A DNA stretch of 64,000 bases from Hydractinia symbiolongicarpus (Eukaryota; Cnidaria; Hydrozoa; Anthoathecata; Hydractiniidae), in assembly GCF_029227915.1 (NCBI RefSeq), contig NC_079885.1, positions 2,604,001-2,668,000 on the forward strand, in the 5' to 3' direction. Under the pieces are notes generated by a model. It was not told the origin of the DNA. It saw nothing but the letters and a program-made list of their open reading frames with translations, and made no database searches. A program made the translations under genes and the position numbers. This document shows positions 1-9,127 of the stretch, piece after piece (position 1 is the stretch's first letter; every line of letters starts with the position of its first letter).

Positions 1-3
1 TCA

Positions 4-25
4 TCAAAAATGAAAACATTTTTGA
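4..25. other. AT-rich perfect inverted repeat (9 bp arms, 4 bp loop)
   Basis: TCAAAAATG (4-12) and CATTTTTGA (17-25) are perfect reverse complements around an AAAA loop. The element occurs at the head of most monomers in the window. E1-type and K monomers break it with CAAGTTTGA in the right arm. R monomers change the outer base of the left arm (TCATAAAAAATG). R' monomers change only the loop (ACAA). It could form a short cruciform or be a dyad bound by a dimeric protein. No function can be assigned from sequence alone. Confidence 0.9.
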
Positions 26-203
26 AAACTACAAGTCTCATGCGTTTTAGTGGTGAAAAAATAATTTTAAAAATCGTTCGGGAAATGGGTTTACTCCTTG
101 GGTACTTCCTTTGTATACTTTTGACTATACGAGCCGAGTCCGTGATTTACGGGAAATCGCGCGTTTTCGTTTGCCGGCGATTAAACTTCTTTTACTCTGC
201 GTC

Positions 204-406
204 CCATCAAAAATAAAAACATTTTTGAAAACTACAAGTCTCATGCGTTTTAGTGGTGAAAAAATAATATAAAAAATCGTTCGGGAAATGAGTTTACTCC
301 CTGGGTACTTTCTTTGTATACTTTTGACTATACGGGCCAAGCCCGGGATTTACGGGAAATGGCGGATTTTCGTTTGCCGGCGATTAAACTTCTTTTACTC
401 TGCGTC
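204..406 (+). repeat. Representative 203 bp monomer (class M)
   Basis: One monomer with its internal order. An A/T-rich head carries alternating A- and T-tracts (positions 1-30 of the unit). Next come CTCATGCGTTTTAGTGGTG and an A-rich stretch (about 50-72), then CGTTCGGGAAATGAG and TACTCCCTGGGTAC. These are followed by a GTATAC palindrome, the GC-rich hairpin CGGGC-CAA-GCCCG (130-142), repeated CGGG blocks, GCCGGC, and a pyrimidine-rich tail ending in GCGTC. A closely related M monomer (2030-2232) counts to about 37% GC. Because 203 leaves remainder 2 on division by 3, reading frame rotates from unit to unit, which argues against coding use. Confidence 0.95.
333..345. other. GC-rich hairpin CGGGC-CAA-GCCCG
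   Basis: A perfect 5 bp stem with a 3 nt loop near the centre of the monomer. The stem is kept while the loop varies: CAA in most M, E and R units, AAA in N units (for example near 13115 and 22670), and AAT in the N units near 18005 and 19020. C and G units have GTCCG or GTCTG in the right arm, leaving G-T wobble positions. Q units have CGGGA in the left arm, with one mismatch. Confidence 0.85.
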
Positions 407-584
407 CCATCAAAAATGAAAACATTTTTGAAAACTACAAGTCTCATGCGTTTTAGTGGTGAAAAAATAATATAAAAAATCGTTCGGGAAATGAATTTAC
501 TCCCTGGGTACTTTCTTTGTATACTTTTGACTATACGGGCCAAGCCTGGGATTTACGGGAAATGGCGGGTTTTCGTTTGCCGGC

Positions 585-603
585 GATTAAACTTCTTTTA
601 ATC
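585..603. other. 3' inverted repeat GATTAAA-CTTCT-TTTAATC
   Basis: Seven-base perfect arms with a 5-base loop at the end of the monomer. It is perfect only in units ending TTTTAATCAGCG, mainly M and some G and C units. TTTTATTCAG units carry one mismatch. Units ending TTTTACTCTG or TTTCATTAAG lack it. It is therefore a class-specific dyad, unlike the AT-rich dyad at the head. Confidence 0.85.
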
Positions 604-1623
604 AGCGTCTCATCAAAAATGAAAACATTTTTGAAAACTACAAGTCTCATGGGCTTTAGTGGTTAAATAAAAATTTAAAAAATCGTTCGGGAAATGAGTT
701 TACTCCCTGGGTACTTTCTTTGTATACCTTTGACTATACGGGCCGAGTCTGGGATTTACGGGAAATCGCAGGTTTTCGTTTGCCGGCGATTAAACTTCTT
801 TTATTCAGCGTCTCATCAAAAATGAAAACAAGTTTGAAAACTACAAGTCTCATGCGTTTTAGTGGTGAAAAAAAAAATTAAAAAATCATTCGGGAAATGA
901 GTTTACTCCCTGGGTACTTTCTTTGTATACATTCGACTACACGAGCCAAGCGCGGGATTTAGGGGAAATCGCTGGTTTTCGTTTTCCGGCGATTAAACCT
1001 CTTTCATTAAGCGTCTCATCAAATATGAAAACATTTTTGAAAACTACAAGTCTTATGCGTTTTAGTGGTGAAAAAATAATTTAAAAAATCTTTCGGGAAA
1101 TGGGTTTACTCCTTGGGTACTTCCTTTGTATACTTTTGACTATACGGGCCGAGTCCGGGATTTACGGGAAATCGCGCGTTTTCGTTTGCCGGCGATTAAA
1201 CTTCTTTTAATCAGCGTGTCATCAAAAATGAAAACATTTTTGAAAACTACAAGTCTAATGGGCTTTAGTGGTTAAATAATAATTTAAAAAATCGTTCGGG
1301 AAATGAGTTTACTGCCTGGGTACTTTCTTTGTATACCTTTGACTATACGGGCCGAGTCTGGGATTTAAGGGAAATCGCAGGTTTTCGTTTGCCGGCGATT
1401 AAACTTTTTTATTCAGCGTCTCATCAAAAATGAAAACAAGTTTGAAAACTACAAGTCTCATGCGTTTTAGTGGTGAAAAAAAAATTTAAAAAATCATTCG
1501 GAAAATGAGTTTACTCCCTGGTTACTTTCTTTGTATACATTCGACTACACGGGCCAAGCGCAGGATTTAGGGGAAATCGCTGGTTTTCGTTTTCCGGCGA
1601 TTAAACCTCTTTCATTAAGCGTC

Positions 1624-3043
1624 TCATCAAAAATGAAAACATTTTTGAAAACTACAAGTCTCATGCGTTTTAGTGGTGAAAAAATAATTTTAAAAATCGT
1701 TCGGGAAATGGGTTTACTCCTTGGGTACTTCCTTTGTATACTTTTGACTATACGAGCCGAGTCCGTGATTTACGGGAAATCGCGCGTTTTCGTTTGCCGG
1801 CGATTAAACTTCTTTTACTCTGCGTCCCATCAAAAATAAAAACATTTTTGAAAACTACAAGTCTCATGCGTTTTAGTGGTGAAAAAATAATATAAAAAAT
1901 CGTTCGGGAAATGAGTTTACTCCCTGGGTACTTTCTTTGTATACTTTTGACTATACGGGCCAAGCCCGGGATTTACGGGAAATGGCGGGTTTTCGTTTGC
2001 CGGCGATTAAACTTCTTTTACTCTGCGTCCCATCAAAAATGAAAACATTTTTGAAAACTACAAGTCTCATGCGTTTTAGTGGTGAAAAAATAATATAAAA
2101 AATCGTTCGGGAAATGAGTTTACTCCCTGGGTACTTTCTTTGTATACTTTTGACTATACGGGCCAAGCCTGGGATTTACGGGAAATGGCGGGTTTTCGTT
2201 TGCCGGCGATTAAACTTCTTTTATTCAGCGTCTCATCAAAAATGAAAACAAGTTTGAAAACTACAAGTCTCATGCGTTTTAGTGGTGAAAAAAAAAATTA
2301 AAAAATCATTCGGGAAATGAGTTTACTCCCTGGGTACTTTCTTTGTATACATTCGACTACACGAGCCAAGCGCGGGATTTAGGGGAAATCGCTGGTTTTC
2401 GTTTTCCGGCGATTAAACCTCTTTCATTAAGCGTCTCATCAAATATGAAAACATTTTTGAAAACTACAAGTCTTATGCGTTTTATTGGTGAAAAAATAAT
2501 TTAAAAAATCTTTCGGGAAATGGGTTTACTCCTTGGGTACTTCCTTTGTATACTTTTGACTATACGGGCCGAGTCCGGGATTTACGGGAAATCGCGCGTT
2601 TTCGTTTGCCGGCGATTAAACTTCTTTTAATCAGCGTGTCATCAAAAATGAAAACATTTTTGAAAACTACAAGTCTAATGGGCTTTAGTGGTTAAATAAT
2701 AATTTAAAAAATCGTTCGGGAAATGAGTTTACTGCCTGGGTACTTTCTTTGTATACCTTTGACTATACGGGCCGAGTCTGGGATTTAAGGGAAATCGCAG
2801 GTTTTCGTTTGCCGGCGATTAAACTTTTTTATTCAGCGTCTCATCAAAAATGAAAACAAGTTTGAAAACTACAAGTCTCATGCGTTTTAGTGGTGAAAAA
2901 AAAATTTAAAAAATCATTCGGAAAATGAGTTTACTCCCTGGTTACTTTCTTTGTATACATTCGACTACACGGGCCAAGCGCAGGATTTAGGGGAAATCGC
3001 TGGTTTTCGTTTTCCGGCGATTAAACCTCTTTCATTAAGCGTC
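1624..3043 (+). repeat. HOR A copy 2, seven monomers (G1 missing)
   Basis: Length 1,420 bp, order C1 M1 M2 E1 C2 G2 E2. The M2 unit ends TTTTATTCAG rather than TTTTAATCAG and runs directly into E1 (TGAAAACAAGTTTG) at about 2233. This places the deletion junction in the tail of M2/G1. Confidence 0.9.
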
Positions 3044-4057
3044 TCATCAAAAATGAAAACATTTTTGAAAACTACAAGTCTCATGCGTTTTAGTGGTGAA
3101 AAAATAATTTTAAAAATCGTTCGGGAAATGGGTTTACTCCTTGGGTACTTCCTTTGTATACTTTTGACTATACGAGCCGAGTCCGTGATTTACGGGAAAT
3201 CGCGCGTTTTCGTTTGCCGGCGATTAAACTTCTTTTACTCTGCGTCCCATCAAAAATAAAAACATTTTTGAAAACTACAAGTCTCATGCGTTTTAGTGGT
3301 GAAAAAATAATATAAAAAATCGTTAGGGAAATGAGTTTACTCCCTGGGTACTTTCTTTGTATACTTTTGACTATACGGGCCAAGCCCGGGATTTACGGGA
3401 AATGGCGGGTTTTCGTTTGCCGGCGATTAAACTTCTTTTACTCTGCGTCCCATCAAAAATGAAAACATTTTTGAAAACTACAAGTCTCATGCGTTTTAGT
3501 GGTGAAAAAATAATATAAAAAATCGTTCGGGAAATGAGTTTACTCCCTGGGTACTTTCTTTGTATACTTTTGACTATACGGGCCAAGCCTGGGATTTACG
3601 GGAAATGGCGGGTTTTCGTTTGCCGGCGATTAAACTTCTTTTAATCAGCGTCTCATCAAAAATGAAAACATTTTTGAAAACTACAAGTCTAATGGGCTTT
3701 AGTGGTTAAATAATAATTTAAAAAATCGTTCGGGAAATGAGTTTACTGCCTGGGTACTTTCTTTGTATACCTTTGACTATACGGGCCGAGTCTGGGATTT
3801 AAGGGAAATCGCAGGTTTTCGTTTGCCGGCGATTAAACTTTTTTATTCAGCGTCTCATCAAAAATGAAAACAAGTTTGAAAACTACAAGTCTCATGCGTT
3901 TTAGTGGTGAAAAAAAAATTTAAAAAATCATTCGGAAAATGAGTTTACTCCCTGGTTACTTTCTTTGTATACATTCGACTACACGGGCCAAGCGCAGGAT
4001 TTAGGGGAAATCGCTGGTTTTCGTTTTCCGGCGATTAAACCTCTTTCATTAAGCGTC
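3044..4057 (+). repeat. HOR A copy 3, five monomers (G1, E1, C2 missing)
   Basis: Length 1,014 bp, order C1 M1 M2 G2 E2. M2 is followed at 3653 by a unit with CTAATGGGC, which marks G2 rather than G1. It shares GTTAGGGAAATG in M1 (near 3325) with copy 4b at 5757, suggesting copies were moved as blocks. Confidence 0.88.
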
Positions 4058-5476
4058 TCATCAAAAATGAAAACATTTTTGAAAACTACAAGTCTCATGC
4101 GTTTTAGTGGTGAAAAAATAATTTTAAAAATCGTTCGGGAAATGGGTTTACTCCTTGGGTACTTCCTTTGTATACTTTTGACTATACGAGCCGAGTCCGT
4201 GATTTACGGGAAATCGCGCGTTTTCGTTTGCCGGCGATTAAACTTCTTTTACTCTGCGTCCCATCAAAAATAAAAACATTTTTGAAAACTACAAGTCTCA
4301 TGCGTTTTAGTGGTGAAAAAATAATATAAAAAATCGTTCGGGAAATGAGTTTACTCCCTGGGTACTTTCTTTGTATACTTTTGACTATACGGGCCAAGCC
4401 CGGGATTTACGGGAAATGGCGGGTTTTCGTTTGCCGGCGATTAAACTTCTTTTACTCTGCGTCCCATCAAAAATGAAAACATTTTTGAAAACTACAAGTC
4501 TCATGCGTTTTAGTGGTGAAAAAATAATATAAAAAATCGTTCGGGAAATGAGTTTACTCCCTGGGTACTTTCTTTGTATACTTTTGACTATACGGGCCAA
4601 GCCTGGGATTTACGGGAAATGGCGGGTTTTCGTTTGCCGGCGATTAAACTTCTTTTATTCAGCGTCTCATCAAAAATGAAAACAAGTTTGAAAACTACAA
4701 GTCTCATGCGTTTTAGTGGTGAAAAAAAAAATTAAAAAATCATTCGGGAAATGAGTTTACTCCCTGGGTACTTTCTTTGTATACATTCGACTACACGAGC
4801 CAAGCGCGGGATTTAGGGGAAATCGCTGGTTTTCGTTTTCCGGCGATTAAACCTCTTTCATTAAGCGTCTCATCAAATATGAAAACATTTTTGAAAACTA
4901 CAAGTCTTATGCGTTTTATGGTGAAAAAATAATTTAAAAAATCTTTCGGGAAATGGGTTTACTCCTTGGGTACTTCCTTTGTATACTTTTGACTATACGG
5001 GCCGAGTCCGGGATTTACGGGAAATCGCGCGTTTTCGTTTGCCGGCGATTAAACTTCTTTTAATCAGCGTGTCATCAAAAATGAAAACATTTTTGAAAAC
5101 TACAAGTCTAATGGGCTTTAGTGGTTAAATAATAATTTAAAAAATCGTTCGGGAAATGAGTTTACTGCCTGGGTACTTTCTTTGTATACCTTTGACTATA
5201 CGGGCCGAGTCTGGGATTTAAGGGAAATCGCAGGTTTTCGTTTGCCGGCGATTAAACTTTTTTATTCAGCGTCTCATCAAAAATGAAAACAAGTTTGAAA
5301 ACTACAAGTCTCATGCGTTTTAGTGGTGAAAAAAAAATTTAAAAAATCATTCGGAAAATGAGTTTACTCCCTGGTTACTTTCTTTGTATACATTCGACTA
5401 CACGGGCCAAGCGCAGGATTTAGGGGAAATCGCTGGTTTTCGTTTTCCGGCGATTAAACCTCTTTCATTAAGCGTC
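4058..5476 (+). repeat. HOR A copy 4, seven monomers
   Basis: Length 1,419 bp, same order as copy 2 (C1 M1 M2 E1 C2 G2 E2), with a one-base deletion in C2 (TTTTATGGTG near 4917). Confidence 0.9.
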
Positions 5477-6286
5477 TCATCAAAAATGAAAACATTTTTG
5501 AAAACTACAAGTCTCATGCGTTTTAGTGGTGAAAAAATAATTTTAAAAATCGTTCGGGAAATGGGTTTACTCCTTGGGTACTTCCTTTGTATACTTTTGA
5601 CTATACGAGCCGAGTCCGTGATTTACGGGAAATCGCGCGTTTTCGTTTGCCGGCGATTAAACTTCTTTTACTCTGCGTCCCATCAAAAATAAAAACATTT
5701 TTGAAAACTACAAGTCTCATGCGTTTTAGTGGTGAAAAAATAATATAAAAAATCGTTAGGGAAATGAGTTTACTCCCTGGGTACTTTCTTTGTATACTTT
5801 TGACTATACGGGCCAAGCCCGGGATTTACGGGAAATGGCGGGTTTTCGTTTGCCGGCGATTAAACTTCTTTTACTCTGCGTCCCATCAAAAATGAAAACA
5901 TTTTTGAAAACTACAAGTCTCATGCGTTTTAGTGGTGAAAAAATAATATAAAAAATCGTTCGGGAAATGAGTTTACTCCCTGGGTACTTTCTTTGTATAC
6001 TTTTGACTATACGGCCAAGCCTGGGATTTACGGGAAATGGCGGGTTTTCGTTTGCCGGCGATTAAACTTCTTTTAATCAGCGTCTCATCAAAAATGAAAA
6101 CATTTTTGAAAACTACAAGTCTCATGGGCTTTAGTGGTTAAATAAAAATTTAAAAAATCGTTCGGGAAATGAGTTTACTCCCTGGGTACTTTCTTTGTAT
6201 ACCTTTGACTATACGGGCCGAGTCTGGGATTTACGGGAAGTCGCAGGTTTTCGTTTGCCGGCGATTAAACTTTTTTATTCAGCGTC
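5477..6286 (+). repeat. HOR A copy 5, truncated (C1 M1 M2 G1)
   Basis: Four monomers, then a switch to the R-E-C-P-T organisation. M2 has a one-base deletion in TATACGGCCAAG near 6013. G1 ends TTTTTTATTCAGCGTCTCATAAAAAA, leading into an R unit, a junction absent from copies 1-4. Confidence 0.85.
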
Positions 6287-6415
6287 TCATAAAAAATGAA
6301 AACATTTTTGAAAACTACAAGTCTCATTCGTTCTAGTGGTGCAGAAATAATTTAAAAAATCCTTCGGGAAATCAGTTTACTCCTTGGGTACTTTCTTTAT
6401 ATACATTCAACTATA

Positions 6416-6449
6416 CGGGCCAAGCCCGGGATTTACGGGAAATCGCGGG
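6416..6449 (+). other. Four CGGG blocks at ~10 bp spacing
   Basis: CGGG begins at 6416, 6427, 6436 and 6446, giving spacings of 11, 9 and 10 bases, close to one DNA helical turn. The blocks are separated by A/T-rich linkers (ATTTA, AAATCG). Units with the GCGGG variant keep all four. C units (GCGCG) and E units (TTTAGGGG, GCTGG) lose one or two. The regular spacing would place the G-runs on one face of the helix. Confidence 0.75.
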
Positions 6450-7301
6450 TTTTCGTTTGCCGGCGATTAAACTTCTTTTATTCAGCGTCTCATCAAAAAT
6501 GAAAACAAGTTTGAAAACTACAAGTCTCATGCGTTTTAGTGGTGAAAAAAAAAATTAAAAAATCATTCGGGAAATGAGTTTACTCCCTGGGTACTTTCTT
6601 TGTATACATTCGACTACACGGGCCAAGCGCGGGATTTAGGGGAAATCGCTGGTTTTCGTTTTCCGGCGATTAAAGCTCTTTCATTAAGCGTCTCATCAAA
6701 AATGAAAACATTTTTGAAAACTACAAGTCTCATGCGTTTTAGTGGTGAAAAAATAATTTAAAAAATCGTTCGGGACATGAGTTTACTCCTTGGGTACTTC
6801 CTTTGTATACTTTTGACTATACGAGCCGAGTCCGTGATTTACGGGAAATCGCGCGTTTTCGTTTGCCGGCGATTAAACTTCTTTTACTCTGCGTCCCATC
6901 AAAAATGAAAACATTTTTGAAAACTACAAGTCTCATGCGTTTTAGTGGTGCAGAAATAATTTAAAAAATCGTTCGGGAAATGAGTTTACTCCTTGGGTAC
7001 TTTCTTTGTATACTTTTGACTATACGGGCCAAGCCCGGGGTTTGCGGGAAATCGCGGGTTTTCGTTTGCCGGCGATTAAACTTCTTTTATTCAGCGTCTC
7101 ATCAAAAATGAAAACATTTTTGAAAACTACAAGTCTTATGCGTTTTAGTGGTGAAAAAAATAATTTAAAAAATCGTACTGGAAATAAGTTTACTCCCTGG
7201 GTACTTTCTTTGTATACCTTTGACTATACGGGCCGAGTCTGGGATTTACGGGAAATCGCAGGTTTTCGTTTGCCGGCGATTAAACTTTTTTATTCAGCGT
7301 C

Positions 7302-8925
7302 TCATAAAAAATAAAAACATTTTTGAAAATTACAAGTCTCATGCGTTTTAGTGGTGGAAAAAAATTTTAAAAAATCATTCAGGAAATGAGTTTACTCTCT
7401 GGGTACTTTCTTTGTATACATTCGACTACACGGGCCAAGCCCGGGATTTAGGGGAAATCGCTGGTTTTCGTTTTCCGGCGATTAAACCTCTTTCATTAAG
7501 CGTCTCATCAAAAATGAAAACATTTTTGAAAACTACAAGTCTCATGCGTTTTAGTGGTGAAAAAATAATTTGAAAAATTTTTCGGGAAATGAGTTTACTC
7601 CTTGGGTACTTTCTTTGTATACTTTTGACTATACGGGCTGAGTCCGGGATTTACGGGAAATCGCGCGTTTTCGTTTGCCGGCGATTAAACTTCTTTTACT
7701 CTGCGTCCCATCAAAAATGAAAACATTTTTGAAAACTACAAGTCTCATGCGTTTTAGTGGTGAAAAAAAAATTTGAAAAATCATTCGGGAAATGAGTTTA
7801 CTTCCTGGGTACTTTCTTTGTATACATTCGACTACACGGGCCAAGCCCGGGATTTAGGGGAAATCGCTGGTTTTCGTTTTCCGGCGATTAAACCTCTTTC
7901 ATTAAGCGTCTCATCAAAAATGAAAACATTTTTGAAAACTACAAGTCTCATGCGTTTTAGTGGTGAAAAAATAATTTAAAAAATCTTTCGGGAAATGAGT
8001 TTACTCCTTGGGTACTTTCTTTGTATACTTTTGACTATACGGGCCAAGCCCGGGGTTTACGGGAAATCGCGGGTTTTCGTTTGCCGGCGATTAAACTTCT
8101 TTTATTCAGCGTCTCATCAAAAATGAAAACATTTTTGAAAACTACAAGTCTCATGCGTTTTAGTGGTGAAAAAAAAATTTAAAAAATCATTCGGGAAATG
8201 AGTTTACTCTCTGGGTACTTTCTTTGTATACATTCGACTACACGGGCCAAGCCCGGGATTTAGGGGAAATCGCTGGTTTTCGTTTTCCGGCGATTAAACC
8301 TCTTTCATTAAGCGTCTCATCAAAAATGAAAACATTTTTGAAAACTACAAGTCTCATGCGTTTTAGTGGTGAAAAAATAATTTGAAAAATTTTTCGGGAA
8401 ATGAGTTTACTCCTTGGGTACTTTCTTTGTATACTTTTGACTATACGGGCTGAGTCCGGGATTTACGGGAAATCGCGCGTTTTCGTTTGCCGGCGATTAA
8501 ACTTCTTTTACTCTGCGTCCCATCAAAAATGAAAACATTTTTGAAAACTACAAGTCTCATGCGTTTTAGTGGTGAAAAAAAAATTTGAAAAATCATTCGG
8601 GAAATGAGTTTACTTCCTGGGTACTTTCTTTGTATACATTCGACTACACGGGCCAAGCCCGGGATTTAGGGGAAATCGCTGGTTTTCGTTTTCCGGCGAT
8701 TAAACCTCTTTCATTAAGCGTCTCATCAAAAATGAAAACATTTTTGAAAACTACAAGTCTCATGCGTTTTAGTGGTGAAAAAATAATTTAAAAAATCTTT
8801 CGGGAAATGAGTTTACTCCTTGGGTACTTTCTTTGTATACTTTTGACTATACGGGTTGAGTCCGGGATTTACGGGAAATCGCGCGTTTTCGTTTGCCGGC
8901 GATTAAACTTCTTTTACTCTGCGTC
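7302..8925 (+). repeat. Four-monomer tandem duplication (2 x 812 bp)
   Basis: 7302-8113 (E3 C3 E4 P2) and 8114-8925 (E3' C3 E4 C4) are near copies 812 bp apart. Both have TTTGAAAAATTTTTCGGG in C3 and the diagnostic CGGGCTGAGTCC. They differ in the fourth unit: CCAAGCCCGGGG versus TTGAGTCCGGG. Confidence 0.85.
7421..7434 (+). other. CENP-B-box-like motif, one base short
   Basis: The bases read TTCG-ACT-A-CA-CGGG. The essential mammalian CENP-B box core is TTCG-N4-A-N2-CGGG, so this matches every required base but has a 3-base instead of a 4-base left spacer. The same arrangement is seen in E-class units (for example 1540-1553) and H-class units (39093-39106, with TA in the right spacer). C, M and G units have TTTG instead, and R units TTCA. 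Binding by CENP-B or a pogo-derived relative is only a possibility, because spacer length matters for CENP-B contacts. Confidence 0.5.
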
Positions 8926-9127
8926 CCATCAAAAATGAAAACATTTTTGAAAACTACAAGTCTCATGGGCTTTAGTGGTTAAATAAAAATTTAAAAAATC
9001 GTTCGGGAAATGAGTTTACTCCCTGGGTACTTTCTTTGTATACCTTTGACTATACGGGCCGAGTCTGGGATTTACGGGAAATCACAGGTTTTCGTTTGCC
9101 GGCGATTAAACTTTTTTATTCAGCGTC

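Larger units (their letters stand above)
1..1623 (+). repeat. HOR A copy 1, eight monomers
   Basis: Order C1 (1), M1 (204), M2 (407), G1 (610), E1 (~812), C2 (~1015), G2 (~1218), E2 (~1420). This is the fullest form of the HOR and allows the shorter copies that follow to be read as deletions. Its left edge coincides with the window start, so the array continues upstream. Confidence 0.9.
6287..9127 (+). repeat. 14-monomer HOR B
   Basis: Order R, E1, C, P, T, E3, C3, E4, P2, E3', C3, E4, C4, G; 2,841 bp. The next R-E-C-P-T starts at 9128. It is built from a five-monomer R-E-C-P-T cassette, a doubled E-C-E-x four-monomer block (7302-8925), and a G unit. Confidence 0.85.

Noticed and set aside
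204-406. Internal sub-repeat: CGGGAAAT occurs twice per monomer about 71 bp apart, near one third of 203
   Set aside because: The similarity does not extend beyond about 10 bases on either side, so an origin of the monomer by triplication is not supported.
328-543. Recurrent 71-codon minus-strand reading frame beginning Met-Ala-Arg-Ile-Val, seen dozens of times
   Set aside because: It spans a monomer boundary and recurs only because the satellite recurs. It exists only where ATAATATAAA or similar variants avoid a stop. Reading frame rotates with the 203 bp period, there is no start context, and it resembles no protein family I know.
571-616. Minus-strand TTGATGAGACG followed by ACGAAAAC, resembling a hammerhead ribozyme core (CUGAUGA and GAAA), a known component of some satellites
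   Set aside because: The order and spacing are suggestive, but C3 of the core is T, the bases between the two boxes do not form a closing stem II next to the core, and flanking stems I and III are not apparent.
1531-1540. TATA-like GTATAC and TTTATATA elements as promoters
   Set aside because: They are fixed parts of the monomer, occur hundreds of times and have no associated gene. Satellite transcription is possible but cannot be supported from sequence.
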